64,000 bases of DNA from Pseudomonas nunensis (GTDB lineage: Bacteria > Pseudomonadota > Gammaproteobacteria > Pseudomonadales > Pseudomonadaceae), in contig NZ_CP101125.1 of the NCBI RefSeq assembly GCF_024296925.1, positions 5,768,501 through 5,832,500 on the forward strand. The letters are read 5' to 3'. The position numbers and the translations under genes were made by a program. How positions within the stretch are numbered: the stretch's first letter is position 1; the number at the start of each line of letters is the position of its first letter. This document shows positions 29,575 through 39,721 of the stretch, piece by piece. The notes under the pieces are model-generated. The model was not told where the DNA came from, made no database searches, and worked only from the letters and a program-made list of their open reading frames with translations.

Positions 29575-32025
29575 TTACTCCAAAGCCTTCCAGATTTCCG
29601 TGGCGTACTCACGAATCGTCCGATCCGACGAGAACCAGCCCATGCGCGAGGTGTTCAACACCGCCGAACGCCACCATTCCTGGGAATCGTGCCAGTGCGC
29701 CTCAACGCGCATCTGCGCGTCCCAGTAAGAGTCGAAATCGGCGCAAACCAGGAAGCGGTCGTAGTCCACCAGCGAATCGATCAACCCGGTGTAACGGGAC
29801 GGATCATCCGGCGAGAACACCCCGCCGCGAATCGCTTGCAGCACGTCATTTAGACGATGGGACGCGGCAATATCCGGTGCAGCGTTGAACTCGTGGTTTT
29901 GCTTGCGCGCTTCAACCTGCTGCGCACTGAGGCCGAAGATGAACATGTGCTCGGCGCCAATGCGCTCACACATTTCGACGTTGGCGCCATCGAGCGTGCC
30001 GATAGTCAGCGCGCCGTTGAGGCCGAACTTCATGTTGCTGGTGCCCGACGCCTCGAAGCCTGCGGTGGAAATCTGCTCCGACAAATCCGCCGCCGGAATA
30101 ATGCTTTCCGCCAGGCTGACGTTGTAGTTAGGCAAGAACACCACCTTGAGCAAACCGCGCACGGTCGGATCATTGTTGACCACCCGGGCGATGTCGTTGG
30201 TCAGCTTGATGATCAACTTGGCCTGGTGATAACTGGCCGCAGCCTTGCCCGCGAAGATTTTTACTCGCGGTACCCAGTCGATTTCCGGCTCGGCACGAAT
30301 CGCCTGATACAGCGCAACCGTGTGCATCAGGTTGAGCAACTGGCGTTTGTATTCGTGGATCCGCTTGACCTGCACGTCGAACATCGCCGCCGGGTTGACC
30401 GCGATGCCCAGCCGTTCATGGATCAGATAGGCCAAGGCTTTCTTGCTGTGCAGACGCTGATCGGCGAAGGCTTTGCGGAAAGCGGTCTTGTCGGCGAACG
30501 GCTCCAGATCAAGCAAGCGCTCTTCCGGGTTATCCAGCAAGTCCGGCCCGAGGGCATCGACCAGCATCGACGTGAGTTCGGGGTTGGCCTGGTAGAGCCA
30601 GCGGCGGAAGGTGATGCCGTTGGTTTTGTTGTTGATCCGTTCCGGGTAGAGCTTGTGCAGTTCGGAAAACACGGTTTTGCGCATCAGCTGCGTGTGCAAT
30701 GCGGACACGCCATTGACGCTGTGGGAACCGAGGAACGCCAGGTTGCCCATGCGCACGCGGCGGCCGTTGTCCTCTTCGATCAGCGAGACAGCGCGCAGCA
30801 CGTCGAAATCGTGAATGCCTTTGGCCCGCAGCGAGTCGATGTGCTGGGCGTTGATCAGATAGATGATCTGCATGTGCCGTGGCAGCATGCGTTCCATCAA
30901 ACCGACCGGCCAGGTTTCCAGGGCTTCCGGCAACAGCGTGTGGTTGGTGTACGACAGCGTATCGACCGTGACCTGCCACGCGGCATCCCACGCGACATCG
31001 TAGACATCGACCAGTTGACGCATCAGCTCGGCTACGGCGATCGACGGGTGAGTGTCGTTGAGCTGGATCGCCGCATGGTCGCCCAGGGTCAACACCGAGG
31101 TGTGCATGTTGCGATGGCGACGCAGCAAATCCTGCAGGGACGCGGCGACGAAGAAGTATTCCTGACGCAGGCGCAATTCCTGGCCGGCTTCGGTGCTGTC
31201 CGCCGGGTACAGGACGCGGGAAATACTTTCGGCCCGGGCCACTTCGGCCACAGCGCCCAAGTGGTCACCGGCGTTGAAGCGTTCCAGGTGCAAATCTTCG
31301 ACGGCGCGGGCACGCCACAGGCGCAGGGTGTTGACGCTCGCACCGCGCCAGCCGACCACCGGAGTGTCATAGGCAATCGCCCGTACGGTTTCCGCCGGGG
31401 TCCAGACTTGCTTGGTCTTGCCGGCTTCGTCGGTGACGGTTTCGACGCTGCCGCCAAAGCCGATCGGGTAGACCACTTCTGGGCGTTCGAACTCCCACGG
31501 GTTACCGAAATCCAGCCAGTGTTCGGTCTGCTCTTGTTGCCAGCCATCGACGATCGCCTGGCGGAACAAGCCGTGCTCATAACGAATGCCATAACCATGA
31601 CCGGCGATGCCGAGGGTCGACATGCTTTCCATGAAGCACGCAGCCAGGCGACCGAGGCCACCGTTGCCCAGGGCCGCATCGGGCTCCAGCAGGCGAATGC
31701 GTTCCAGGTCGACACCGAGTTCGGTCAACGCTTCGCGGGCAACGTCGAGCAGGCCGAGGTTGCTCAGGCTGTCGTAGAGCAAGCGGCCGATGAGAAATTC
31801 CAGGGAGAGGTAGTAAACCCGCTTCTGGCCTTTGCGGTAGATCTGCCGCGTGTGATCCATCCAGTGCTCGACCATGTGGTCGCGCGCTGCCAGCGCAATA
31901 GCTTCGAACCAGTCGTGGTCGAAGGCGTGATCCGGGTCTTTGCCCACCGCGTAGGTGAGTTTGGTCAAGACGGCGTCGCGGAATGCGGCCACCTCTGCTT
32001 CGCGAACAAGTGGTTCTTGAGTCAT
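29575..32025 (-). CDS. glgP: Glycogen/alpha-glucan phosphorylase
   Basis: An 816-residue GT35 phosphorylase, releasing glucose-1-phosphate from alpha-1,4-glucans with pyridoxal phosphate. The cofactor lysine lies in EASGTSNMKFGLNGALTIGT; other family blocks are GNGGLGRLAACFMES, NDTHPSIAVAELMR and VFLPNYNVSLAE. It stands alone here, without other glg genes. The start ATG at 32025 is preceded by GAGGTCCTATCG. The promoter region 32026-32282 is shared with the divergent YkgJ-type gene. Confidence 0.97.
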   Translation of the reverse strand: MTQEPLVREAEVAAFRDAVLTKLTYAVGKDPDHAFDHDWFEAIALAARDHMVEHWMDHTRQIYRKGQKRVYYLSLEFLIGRLLYDSLSNLGLLDVAREALTELGVDLERIRLLEPDAALGNGGLGRLAACFMESMSTLGIAGHGYGIRYEHGLFRQAIVDGWQQEQTEHWLDFGNPWEFERPEVVYPIGFGGSVETVTDEAGKTKQVWTPAETVRAIAYDTPVVGWRGASVNTLRLWRARAVEDLHLERFNAGDHLGAVAEVARAESISRVLYPADSTEAGQELRLRQEYFFVAASLQDLLRRHRNMHTSVLTLGDHAAIQLNDTHPSIAVAELMRQLVDVYDVAWDAAWQVTVDTLSYTNHTLLPEALETWPVGLMERMLPRHMQIIYLINAQHIDSLRAKGIHDFDVLRAVSLIEEDNGRRVRMGNLAFLGSHSVNGVSALHTQLMRKTVFSELHKLYPERINNKTNGITFRRWLYQANPELTSMLVDALGPDLLDNPEERLLDLEPFADKTAFRKAFADQRLHSKKALAYLIHERLGIAVNPAAMFDVQVKRIHEYKRQLLNLMHTVALYQAIRAEPEIDWVPRVKIFAGKAAASYHQAKLIIKLTNDIARVVNNDPTVRGLLKVVFLPNYNVSLAESIIPAADLSEQISTAGFEASGTSNMKFGLNGALTIGTLDGANVEMCERIGAEHMFIFGLSAQQVEARKQNHEFNAAPDIAASHRLNDVLQAIRGGVFSPDDPSRYTGLIDSLVDYDRFLVCADFDSYWDAQMRVEAHWHDSQEWWRSAVLNTSRMGWFSSDRTIREYATEIWKALE

Positions 32026-32282
32026 CGATAGGACCTCGAGCGAGCTTTGAGTTGTCTGAGCCTAGACGGTCTGACAGGCGGTATGGGCTCTGGTTCGGCA
32101 GTTTTTCCTGATAGTGCGAGATAGGCCGGCATTACATTGTCATGTACCTGAATCAATGCAGGGGCCGTGCCGGATTAACAGCAATTATTGGGTAATCCTG
32201 AAAAAAACTGGCGAAAGGTTGTTCAAAAATCCACCAGTCCCGGTATGATCGCGCGCCCTGATGCACACGCTGGTAACAACCG

Positions 32283-32726
32283 ATGATGAAGTCCAACCTG
32301 ATCGCCGCCGCGGAGATCGACCGCCTCGATACCTGGGCCAAATATTCTGCCCCGATGTGCGGTTCCTGCGTGTCGAGCTGCTGCACCTTGCCGGTCGAGG
32401 TCAAGATCAAGGATCTGATCCGCATCGGCATCGTCGACGAGTTCGAGCGCGGCGAGCCGGCGAAAAACATCGCCAAGCGCCTGCAGAAGGAAGGGATCGT
32501 CGAGCGTTACAGCCAGAAGACCGAGATCTTCACCCTCCAGCGCATGAGCAACAACGATTGCCTGTACCTGGATCGTAAGAGCCGTCTGTGCACTATTTAT
32601 GAAAAGCGCCCGGATACTTGCCGCAACCATCCAAAAATCGGTCCGCGGCCGGGGTATTGCGCTTACAAGCCCAAAGAAATTGTGCGTGAGACCAGCGCCA
32701 GTCGCCGCACCCTCGAGAAGTTTTAA
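32283..32726 (+). CDS. YkgJ-type cysteine-cluster protein
   Basis: A 147-residue protein with the Zn- or Fe-S-binding cysteine pattern of the YkgJ/CxxCxxCC family: CGSCVSSCC near residue 25 and later CLYLDRKSRLCTIYEKRPDTC. The biochemical role of the family is not established. Two adjacent ATG codons (32283, 32286) are possible starts. It diverges from glgP and converges on typA; a perfect 51-bp inverted repeat follows its stop. Confidence 0.88.
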   Translation: MMKSNLIAAAEIDRLDTWAKYSAPMCGSCVSSCCTLPVEVKIKDLIRIGIVDEFERGEPAKNIAKRLQKEGIVERYSQKTEIFTLQRMSNNDCLYLDRKSRLCTIYEKRPDTCRNHPKIGPRPGYCAYKPKEIVRETSASRRTLEKF

Positions 32727-32753
32727 CCCGATCACAAAAATCGCCCCAATCCC

Positions 32754-32901
32754 GTAGCAGCTGTCGAGCCCCAGCGAGGCTGCGTCCGACTGCGCAGCAG
32801 TCGTAAATTCTGTAAATGCAGTCCCAGGAATTACCGTGGCGCATGGTTTAACGACTGCTGCGCAGTCGGACGCAGCCTCGCTGGGGCTCGACAGCTGCTA
32901 C
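32754..32901. repeat. Perfect 51-bp inverted repeat, 46-base loop
   Basis: Arms 32754-32804 and 32851-32901 are exact reverse complements. The outer part (GTAGCAGCTGTCGAG) relates it to the family 2 repeats at 13899 and 16041, but the arms continue with GCCCCAGCGAGGCTGCGTCC and a further inner palindrome (CGACTGCGCAGCAGTCG). It lies between the YkgJ-type gene and the typA terminator. Confidence 0.95.
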
Positions 32902-32929
32902 AAGAGCTGATTGCGTTGCCCAGACAAAC

Positions 32930-32967
32930 AAAAACGCCCCCGACCTTGCGGTCGGGGGCGTTTTTTT
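32930..32967. terminator. Bidirectional intrinsic terminator of typA
   Basis: The stem ACGCCCCCGACC / GGTCGGGGGCGT with a four-base loop is flanked by A-runs on the left and T-runs on the right, so it can end transcription both from typA (minus) and from the YkgJ-type gene (plus). Confidence 0.93.
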
Positions 32968-32985
32968 GTCAGCTAACTAAGTAAC

Positions 32986-34806
32986 TCAGTTACCGGACTT
33001 CTTGGCAGCGCGGGTACGCTCGCTTTCGCCCAGGATCTTCTTACGAAGACGGATGGACTTAGGAGTCACTTCGCACAATTCGTCTTCTTGAACGAATTCC
33101 AGAGCTTGTTCCAGGGTGAAACGGATAGGCGGAACCAGAGCGATGGTTTCGTCTTTACCCGAGGCACGCATGTTGTCGAGCTTCTTGCCTTTGGTTGGGT
33201 TAACGCCCAGGTCGTTGTCGCGGCTGTTGATGCCGACGATTTGACCTTCGTACACGTCTTCACCGTGACCGAGGAACAGTTTGCCGCGAGCTTGCAGGGT
33301 TTCCAGCGAGTAAGTCAGAGCCTTACCGGTAGCAACCGAAACCAGCACGCCGTTCTGACGGCCGGACATGTCGCCGGACTTCATCACGTCGTAACGGTCG
33401 AAGATCGAGGTCAGGATGCCTGCACCGGAGGTCAGGGTCAGGAACTCGTTACGGAAACCGATCAAGCCACGAGCCGGGATGTTGTACTCAAGGCGCACAC
33501 GGCCCTTGCCATCCGGAACCATGTTGGTCAGGTCGCCTTTACGGATACCGATCTGTTCCATGATCGAACCTTGCGATTCTTCTGGCAGGTCGATGGTCAC
33601 GTTTTCGTACGGTTCGTGCTTGACGCCGTCAACCATGCGGATGATCACTTCCGGACGACCAACACCCATTTCGAAGCCTTCGCGACGCATGGTTTCGATC
33701 AGTACCGAGAGGTGCAGCTCACCACGGCCGGAGACTTTGAACTTGTCGGCGGTGTCGCCTTCTTCAACGCGCAGGGCAACGTTGTAGAGCAGTTCTTTGT
33801 CCAGACGTTCCTTGATGTTACGGGAAGTCACGAACTTGCCTTCTTTACCGCAGAAAGGCGAGTCGTTTACCTGGAAGGTCATGGAAACGGTTGGTTCGTC
33901 AACGGTCAGCGGCTTCATCGCTTCGACGTTCAGTGGGTCGCACAGAGTGTCGGAGATGAACAGCTGGTCGAAGCCGCTGATGCAGACGATATCGCCGGCA
34001 GCTGCTTCTTCAACGTCGATACGGTGCAGACCGTGGTGACCCATCAGCTTCAGGATACGGCCAGTACGCTTCTTGCCGTCGGCGTCGATAGCGACAACCG
34101 GAGTGTTCGGCTTGATGCGGCCACGAGCGATACGGCCAACGCCGATAACACCCAGGAAGCTGTTGTAGTCCAGAGCCGAGATTTGCATCTGGAACGGACC
34201 ATCGCGGTCGACTTTCGGCGCAGGTACGTTGTCGACGATCGACTGGTACAGCGGGGTCATGTCTTCAGCCATGTCGGTGTGTTCCAGACCGGCAATACCG
34301 TTCAGGGCCGAGGCGTAGACGACTTTGAAGTCCAGCTGTTCTTCGGTAGCACCGAGGTTGTCGAACAGATCGAAGATCTGGTCCAGAACCCAGTCCGGAC
34401 GCGCGCCTGGACGGTCAACCTTGTTGATGACCACGATTGGACGCAGGCCGGCTTCGAAAGCCTTCTTGGTCACGAAACGGGTTTGCGGCATAGGGCCGTC
34501 TTGAGCGTCAACCAGCAGCAGAACGGAGTCAACCATCGACATTACGCGTTCAACTTCGCCGCCGAAGTCGGCGTGGCCCGGGGTGTCCACGATGTTGATG
34601 TGGTAGCCGTTCCAGTTGATGGCGGTGTTTTTCGCCAGAATGGTAATACCGCGCTCTTTCTCCTGGTCGTTGGAGTCCATCACGCGCTCGTCGTTGAGCT
34701 CGTTGCGCTCCAGGGTGCCGGATTGACGCAAGAGTTTGTCTACCAGGGTGGTTTTACCATGGTCAACGTGAGCAATGATGGCGATGTTGCGTAGATTTTC
34801 GATCAC
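32986..34806 (-). CDS. typA: Ribosome-associated GTPase TypA/BipA
   Basis: A 606-residue translational GTPase. G1 is [10 protein letters not shown]2 around [11 protein letters not shown]3 [15 protein letters not shown] and G4 [10 protein letters not shown], followed by EF-G-like domains and the BipA C-terminal domain. It acts on the ribosome in assembly and stress adaptation. The C-terminus ends in a basic tail ([17 protein letters not shown]). It is followed by a strong terminator; thiI is upstream in the same direction, 139 bp away, with a GC-rich gap. Confidence 0.97.
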   Translation of the reverse strand: MIENLRNIAIIAHVDHGKTTLVDKLLRQSGTLERNELNDERVMDSNDQEKERGITILAKNTAINWNGYHINIVDTPGHADFGGEVERVMSMVDSVLLLVDAQDGPMPQTRFVTKKAFEAGLRPIVVINKVDRPGARPDWVLDQIFDLFDNLGATEEQLDFKVVYASALNGIAGLEHTDMAEDMTPLYQSIVDNVPAPKVDRDGPFQMQISALDYNSFLGVIGVGRIARGRIKPNTPVVAIDADGKKRTGRILKLMGHHGLHRIDVEEAAAGDIVCISGFDQLFISDTLCDPLNVEAMKPLTVDEPTVSMTFQVNDSPFCGKEGKFVTSRNIKERLDKELLYNVALRVEEGDTADKFKVSGRGELHLSVLIETMRREGFEMGVGRPEVIIRMVDGVKHEPYENVTIDLPEESQGSIMEQIGIRKGDLTNMVPDGKGRVRLEYNIPARGLIGFRNEFLTLTSGAGILTSIFDRYDVMKSGDMSGRQNGVLVSVATGKALTYSLETLQARGKLFLGHGEDVYEGQIVGINSRDNDLGVNPTKGKKLDNMRASGKDETIALVPPIRFTLEQALEFVQEDELCEVTPKSIRLRKKILGESERTRAAKKSGN

Positions 34807-34945
34807 TTGTGTATCTCGATCAGAGGATTCGGTGTGCTGACAAGTCTTGGCAGCGATTAACAGTAGAGTCCGGCAAAGCCGTTACAGCTTGACGGCGGCG
34901 TCGGGGGGCCGGTGACGCAGGCCACAGGCAAACAGCCCCGGGCAC

Positions 34946-36400
34946 TTAGCTCGGTCGATAAACGCGCACATTGGCATGCCCCTCACTGAGCAAATGGTGG
35001 GCATGCAGGCGACTCATCACGCCTTTGTCGCAATACAGCAGGTACTGGCGAGTAGGGTCCAGTTCCTTGAAACGAGCGTTCAATGCATAAAACGGCATCG
35101 TCTGTACCTCAATGCCAGCAAGTTCCAGCGGCTCGTCTTCAGCGGCATCCGGGTGACGGATGTCGATGATGATCTGGCCCGCCAGTGCTTCGCTGACTTC
35201 TTCGATCTGCAAGTCCTGGCCCAATTCGTCGATCACGCGATCGATCGGCACCAGTTTGGCGTTTTCGAGCGCACGCTCGAGGACCGCCATGTCGAACTGT
35301 TGTTCTTCGTACTCCACGCGGTTGCGCTTGGCGTGGGTCTTGGGGTTCACCGAGATGACCCCGCAGTATTCCGGCATGTGCTTGGCGAAGTCGGCAGTCC
35401 CGATTTCGTTGGCCAGGTCGATGATGTCCTGCTTGTGACTGGCGATCAGCGGGCGCAAGACCAGCTTCTCGGTCACACAGTCGATCAACGACAGGTTCGG
35501 CAACGTCTGGCTCGAAACCTGGGAGATCGCCTCACCGGTAACCAGCGCATCAATGTCCAGCCGATCGGCAATCTTCGACGCAGCGCGCAACATCATACGC
35601 TTCAAAACTACGCCCATATGACTGTTATCGACTTTCCCGAGAATTTCTCCCAGTACTTCCTCGAACGGCACACTGACAAATAACACGCGTTGGGAGCTGC
35701 CGTACTTCTTCCAGATGAAGTGCGCGACTTCCATGACGCCCAGTTCATGGGCCCGTCCGCCCAGATTAAAGAAGCAGAAATGGCTCATCAGGCCACGGCG
35801 CATGATCTGGTAGGCGGCGACTGTCGAGTCAAAGCCGCCGGACATCAATACAAGCGTCTGTTCCAGCGCTCCCAGCGGATAACCGCCGATGCTGTTGTGC
35901 TGGCTGTGGATCACATACAACCGTTGGTCGCGAATTTCGATGCGAACTTCGATTTCCGGCTCTTTCAGCGAAATCCCGGCGGCGCCGCACTGACGACGCA
36001 GCTGGCTGCCGACGTATTTCTCCACGTCCATGGACGAGAAGGTGTGATGCCCACCGCGCTTGCAACGCACCGAAAAGATCTTCCCGGCCAGTGCATCGCC
36101 GTAGTGCTGCTTGCACTTGGCAACGATGTCGTCGAAGTCACCCAGCGGGTATTCATCGACCTGCAGGAAATGCGCGATGCCCGGCATGCAGCTCAGGCGC
36201 TCGGTCATCTCCTTCAGGGCCCGGGGCTCAGTGACGCGGGTTTCCAGCTCGAGGTTGTCCCACACACCGTTCACCACCACAGCCGGGTCCAGATCGCGGA
36301 GCACGGCACGGATGTTCTTGGCCAATTGGCGGATGAAACGCATCCGTACCGGGCGGCTCTTGATGGTGATCTCGGGGAAGACTTTTACGATTAGTTTCAT
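34946..36400 (-). CDS. thiI: tRNA 4-thiouridine synthetase with rhodanese domain
   Basis: From the ATG at 36400 the product is 484 residues: ferredoxin-like and THUMP domain at the N-terminus, the PP-loop SGGFDST near the middle, and a C-terminal rhodanese-like domain with the persulfide-carrying Cys in [12 protein letters not shown]. This long form makes 4-thiouridine at tRNA position 8 and supplies sulfur for thiamine thiazole. The frame could extend to 36463, but the extra segment is not family-like. It diverges from glnA. Confidence 0.95.
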   Translation of the reverse strand: MKLIVKVFPEITIKSRPVRMRFIRQLAKNIRAVLRDLDPAVVVNGVWDNLELETRVTEPRALKEMTERLSCMPGIAHFLQVDEYPLGDFDDIVAKCKQHYGDALAGKIFSVRCKRGGHHTFSSMDVEKYVGSQLRRQCGAAGISLKEPEIEVRIEIRDQRLYVIHSQHNSIGGYPLGALEQTLVLMSGGFDSTVAAYQIMRRGLMSHFCFFNLGGRAHELGVMEVAHFIWKKYGSSQRVLFVSVPFEEVLGEILGKVDNSHMGVVLKRMMLRAASKIADRLDIDALVTGEAISQVSSQTLPNLSLIDCVTEKLVLRPLIASHKQDIIDLANEIGTADFAKHMPEYCGVISVNPKTHAKRNRVEYEEQQFDMAVLERALENAKLVPIDRVIDELGQDLQIEEVSEALAGQIIIDIRHPDAAEDEPLELAGIEVQTMPFYALNARFKELDPTRQYLLYCDKGVMSRLHAHHLLSEGHANVRVYRPS

Positions 36401-36495
36401 GAAAACAGCGCGCGCTGGGCCAGCCGAAAAAGGGGGGCGCGGATTATAGCGGAAATTGCTCAAGGTTTAACCAGTTAATATGCAGAACGTTTCGC

Positions 36496-36513
36496 GCGCA
36501 CCAAAACGGGTCA
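36496..36513 (+). promoter_or_regulatory. Possible NtrC binding site upstream of glnA
   Basis: GCGCACCAAAACGGGTCA resembles the NtrC consensus TGCACCAnnnTGGTGCA on the left half and only partly on the right. It lies about 140 bp before the predicted sigma54 start, a usual enhancer distance. A second half-site (TGCACC) is near 36568. Confidence 0.35.
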
Positions 36514-36616
36514 TTTGTTGAAATAGACGCTACATTACGGGGCAGTTATTTCAGCTTTGCGGCGCAATGCACCTCTATAAGCGTGATATTGGGGCAAAAA
36601 ACCCATGGTGGGGCAC

Positions 36617-36632
36617 TGGCATGCAATTTGCT
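36617..36632 (+). promoter_or_regulatory. Sigma54 promoter of glnA
   Basis: TGGCATGCAATTTGCT fits the -24/-12 consensus (TGGCAC-N5-TTGCW) with one mismatch and exact GG-N10-GC spacing. Transcription would start near 36643, giving an 88-base leader. NtrC/sigma54 control of glnA is known in related bacteria. The remainder of the 330-bp thiI-glnA gap shows no gene. Confidence 0.8.
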
Positions 36633-36730
36633 CCCTTGTGAGGCAGGTTGCCTTGGCAGAGTATTCGCGCCGGCATCACCCACATTCTAAGGGCATCCAC
36701 TACTAAGCCCGAAGCCACCCGGAGGACACT

Positions 36731-38137
36731 ATGTCGAAGTCGGTTCAACTCATCAAAGATCATGACGTCAAGTGGATTGATCTGCGCTTCACGGACACCA
36801 AAGGCACTCAGCACCACGTGACCATGCCGGCTCGCGACGCGCTGGATGACGCTTTCTTCGAAGAAGGCAAAATGTTCGACGGTTCCTCCATTGCTGGCTG
36901 GAAAGGCATCGAAGCCTCCGACATGATCCTGATGCCGGACGACAGCACTGCCGTTCTCGACCCGTTCACCGAAGAGCCGACCCTGATCCTGGTTTGCGAC
37001 GTGATCGAGCCTTCGACCATGCAAGGCTACGACCGTGACCCACGTGCGATCGCCAAGCGTGCCGAGGAATACCTGAAGTCGACCGGTATCGGCGACACCG
37101 TATTCGTAGGTCCAGAGCCAGAATTCTTCATCTTCGACCAAGTTAAATTCAAGTCGGACATCTCCGGCTCGATGTTCAAAATCTACTCCGAACAAGGTTC
37201 GTGGATGTCCGACCAGGACGTGGAAGGCGGCAACCGCGGGCACCGTCCAGGTATCAAAGGTGGCTACTTCCCGGTTCCGCCATTCGACCACGACCACGAA
37301 ATCCGTACCTCCATGTGCAACGCCATGGAAGAAATGGGCCTGACCATCGAAGTTCACCACCACGAAGTGGCGACTGCTGGCCAGAACGAAATCGGTGTGA
37401 AGTTCAACACCCTGGTCGCCAAGGCTGACGAAGTTCAGACCCTGAAGTACTGCGTACACAACGTTGCTGACGCATACGGCCGCACCGCGACCTTCATGCC
37501 TAAGCCTCTGTACGGCGATAACGGTTCGGGTATGCACGTTCACTTGTCCATCGCCAAAGATGGCAAGAACACCTTCGCTGGCGAAGGTTATGCCGGCCTG
37601 TCCGACACCGCCCTGTACTTCATCGGCGGTATCATCAAGCACGGTAAGGCCCTGAACGGCTTCACCAACCCGTCGACCAACTCCTACAAGCGTCTGGTCC
37701 CAGGTTTCGAAGCTCCGGTAATGCTGGCCTACTCGGCTCGTAACCGTTCCGCTTCGATCCGTATTCCTTACGTGTCCAGCCCTCGCGCTCGCCGTATCGA
37801 AGCTCGCTTCCCGGATCCAGCAGCCAACCCGTACCTGGGCTTCGCTGCACTGTTGATGGCTGGCCTGGACGGCATCCAGAACAAGATCCACCCTGGCGAC
37901 GCAGCTGACAAAAACCTGTACGACCTGCCGCCTGAAGAGGCGAAAGAGATCCCACAAGTTTGCGGCAGCCTGAAAGAAGCCCTGGAAGAGCTGGACAAAG
38001 GTCGCGCGTTCCTGACCAAAGGCGGCGTGTTCTCCGACGACTTCATCGACGCTTACATCGCTCTGAAAAGCGAAGAAGAAATCAAGGTCCGCACCTTCGT
38101 ACACCCACTGGAATATGAGCTGTACTACAGCTGCTGA
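36731..38137 (+). CDS. glnA: Glutamine synthetase type I
   Basis: A 468-residue GSI-beta enzyme making glutamine from glutamate, ammonia and ATP. Visible motifs are the N-terminal FDGSSIAGW, the metal/ATP-binding [25 protein letters not shown], and [13 protein letters not shown], whose Tyr is the adenylylation site used by GlnE for inactivation. The ATG is preceded by GGAGGACACT. The gene has a sigma54 promoter upstream and a strong terminator 30 bp downstream, so it is mainly monocistronic although ntrBC lie nearby. Confidence 0.98.
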   Translation: MSKSVQLIKDHDVKWIDLRFTDTKGTQHHVTMPARDALDDAFFEEGKMFDGSSIAGWKGIEASDMILMPDDSTAVLDPFTEEPTLILVCDVIEPSTMQGYDRDPRAIAKRAEEYLKSTGIGDTVFVGPEPEFFIFDQVKFKSDISGSMFKIYSEQGSWMSDQDVEGGNRGHRPGIKGGYFPVPPFDHDHEIRTSMCNAMEEMGLTIEVHHHEVATAGQNEIGVKFNTLVAKADEVQTLKYCVHNVADAYGRTATFMPKPLYGDNGSGMHVHLSIAKDGKNTFAGEGYAGLSDTALYFIGGIIKHGKALNGFTNPSTNSYKRLVPGFEAPVMLAYSARNRSASIRIPYVSSPRARRIEARFPDPAANPYLGFAALLMAGLDGIQNKIHPGDAADKNLYDLPPEEAKEIPQVCGSLKEALEELDKGRAFLTKGGVFSDDFIDAYIALKSEEEIKVRTFVHPLEYELYYSC

Positions 38138-38167
38138 TCCGGTAGCGCCGGCTGCACGCGGCGTGAC

Positions 38168-38198
38168 AAAAAGAGGCCTCCTTCGGGAGGCCTTTTTT
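38168..38198 (+). terminator. Intrinsic terminator after glnA
   Basis: Stem AGGCCTCC / GGAGGCCT with loop TTCG, flanked by AAAAAG and TTTTTT. Strong rho-independent terminator 31 bp after the glnA stop. Confidence 0.95.
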
Positions 38199-38231
38199 GT
38201 GCCTGCGATTCGTCGACTGACGATGATCACC

Positions 38232-38321
38232 TGTGGGAGCGGGCTTGCTCGCGAATGCGGTGTGTCATTCAGAAAAAATGCAGGCTGACACACCGCATTC
38301 GCGAGCAAGCCCGCTCCCACA
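38232..38321. repeat. REP pair (BIME), family 1
   Basis: Inverted REP copies just beyond the glnA terminator. The inner arms (GCGGTGTGTCA / TGACACACCGC) extend the pairing, so almost the whole 90 bp can fold into one hairpin. Confidence 0.94.
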
Positions 38322-38437
38322 TGGGTTTTGTGCTGTCTGATAGACCGAGGTAAATCATGCCCAAATGTTAACGACTTGGGTCTATCGCCAGCCCTGACCT
38401 ATGCTGCAACCCAACACCTTCGCTTCCGGTCGATTTT

Positions 38438-38947
38438 ATGGGTCGTGGTTTTCTCCTGATGTTGCTGCTGATCGCCCTGCCCGCCGCAGCGCAGATCTAT
38501 AAGTACACCGACGCCAACGGCAACACCGCCTACAGCAATCAACCGCCGGATGGCGTCAAGGCGCAGCCGGTGGAGTTGCCGCCGCTCAACAGTGTCGCGC
38601 CTTCGGCACCTGTCACTCCGCCTGCCGAATCCAGCAGCCGCGAACAACCGCGCAACGCCTACGAGGTGCTTGAACTCACAGGCCTGCCCACCACCGAAGC
38701 CCTGCGCGCCAACAACGGCACCTTCACCGTTAGCGTGCTGATCAAGCCGCGACTGCAAGGCCCGCACTTGTTCAGGCTGTTGCTGGACGAACAACCTTAT
38801 GGCCAGCCGAGCAACGTGCCGATCCTGCAACTGGTGAACATTGATCGCGGCGAGCACAGCCTCGCGGTCCAAGTGATCAACGGGGAAGACGTGGTGCAGC
38901 AAAGCCCCAGCGTGACGCTCACTGTGCAACGGGTACACACGCCTTGA
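38438..38947 (+). CDS. DUF4124 exported protein (first of two)
   Basis: A 169-residue protein with a signal peptide (FLLMLLLIALPAAAQ) followed at once by the DUF4124 motif IYKYTDANGNTAYSNQPP. The remaining part is a Pro-rich linker and a predicted beta-sandwich (SVLIKPRLQGPHLFRLLLDE). Presumed periplasmic; function unknown. Its stop overlaps the TTG start of a second DUF4124 gene, and both lie between glnA and ntrB, the same order I recall from P. aeruginosa. Confidence 0.88.
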   Translation: MGRGFLLMLLLIALPAAAQIYKYTDANGNTAYSNQPPDGVKAQPVELPPLNSVAPSAPVTPPAESSSREQPRNAYEVLELTGLPTTEALRANNGTFTVSVLIKPRLQGPHLFRLLLDEQPYGQPSNVPILQLVNIDRGEHSLAVQVINGEDVVQQSPSVTLTVQRVHTP

Positions 38948-39564
38948 AGGGCTGGCTGTTGATCATCTGCCTGATCGCCTTTCCGGCGATGGCCGACGTC
39001 TATACCTACGTCGACGCCCAAGGCAATCGGGTCTTCACCGACCAGCCGCGCCCCGGCAATGCCAAGCGTGTGCCGCTGGCCACCAGCAATCGAATGTCCG
39101 CCAACCCGACCAACGCTGCGCCGGTGATCGCCGCGCAAAAGCCGGAAGAACAACCGCTGTTCCACTACGACATGCTGCGGGTACTGGTGCCGGAACCAGA
39201 CACCACGGTCCGCAGCAGCGCCGGCGAGTTGATCGTCAGCGTTACCAGCGAACCCGGCTTGCAGCGCGGTCATCGCTACCGTTTGTTACTCGACGGCCAG
39301 CCCACCGCCGAACCTGGCATCAGTCCGGTGTTCGCCTTGAGCAATATCGATCGCGGCAGCCATAACCTGTCAGTGGAAATCCTCGACGAACAGGGTCGCA
39401 CCGTCGAGCGCACAGCAAATCAGCCGTTCCACATGCTGCGCATTTCCCTGGCGCAGAAGCGCAAGGTCAAGCCTTGCACCCTCACCGACTACGGCCAACG
39501 GCCGGAATGTCCGCTCAAAGACAAACCTCCCGAAGAAAAAAATCCCTTCCTGAAGTTCTTCTAA
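38944..39564 (+). CDS. DUF4124 exported protein (second of two)
   Basis: A 206-residue paralogue of the preceding gene, read from a TTG whose last bases overlap the upstream stop (TTGA), indicating translational coupling. Signal peptide LLIICLIAFPAMA is followed by DVYTYVDAQGNRVFTDQP, then the same C-terminal beta-rich domain (ELIVSVTSEPGLQRGHRYRL) and a Lys/Pro-rich tail. The two proteins share domain order throughout, consistent with an old tandem duplication. Function unknown. Confidence 0.87.
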   Translation: MKGWLLIICLIAFPAMADVYTYVDAQGNRVFTDQPRPGNAKRVPLATSNRMSANPTNAAPVIAAQKPEEQPLFHYDMLRVLVPEPDTTVRSSAGELIVSVTSEPGLQRGHRYRLLLDGQPTAEPGISPVFALSNIDRGSHNLSVEILDEQGRTVERTANQPFHMLRISLAQKRKVKPCTLTDYGQRPECPLKDKPPEEKNPFLKFF

Positions 39565-39577
39565 CCTCGTTCAGGTT

Positions 39578-39598
39578 TGCGCACTATATTGGTGCGAT
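39578..39598 (+). promoter_or_regulatory. NtrC enhancer site upstream of ntrBC
   Basis: The sequence GCGCACTATATTGGTGCG is nearly identical to the classical enterobacterial NtrC site TGCACTATATTGGTGCA. It starts 14 bases after the DUF4124 stop and lies about 160 bp before the predicted sigma54 start of ntrB. A further GTGCACC half-site follows at 39602. Confidence 0.75.
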
Positions 39599-39721
39599 AG
39601 GGTGCACCGTACCCACATCCAAGCCCATTTTGGTTCGAAAGTACCCGCAAAAGCTGGCAGAACGCCACGCGATCGAGCGTCAAACGCCCGTTTCAGGCCT
39701 CAAACGCTTCTTTTCGGAGCT

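Noticed and set aside
36575..38320. 581-codon minus-strand frame opposite glnA
   Set aside because: Complement of glnA; its N-terminal part is translated REP sequence. No family features.
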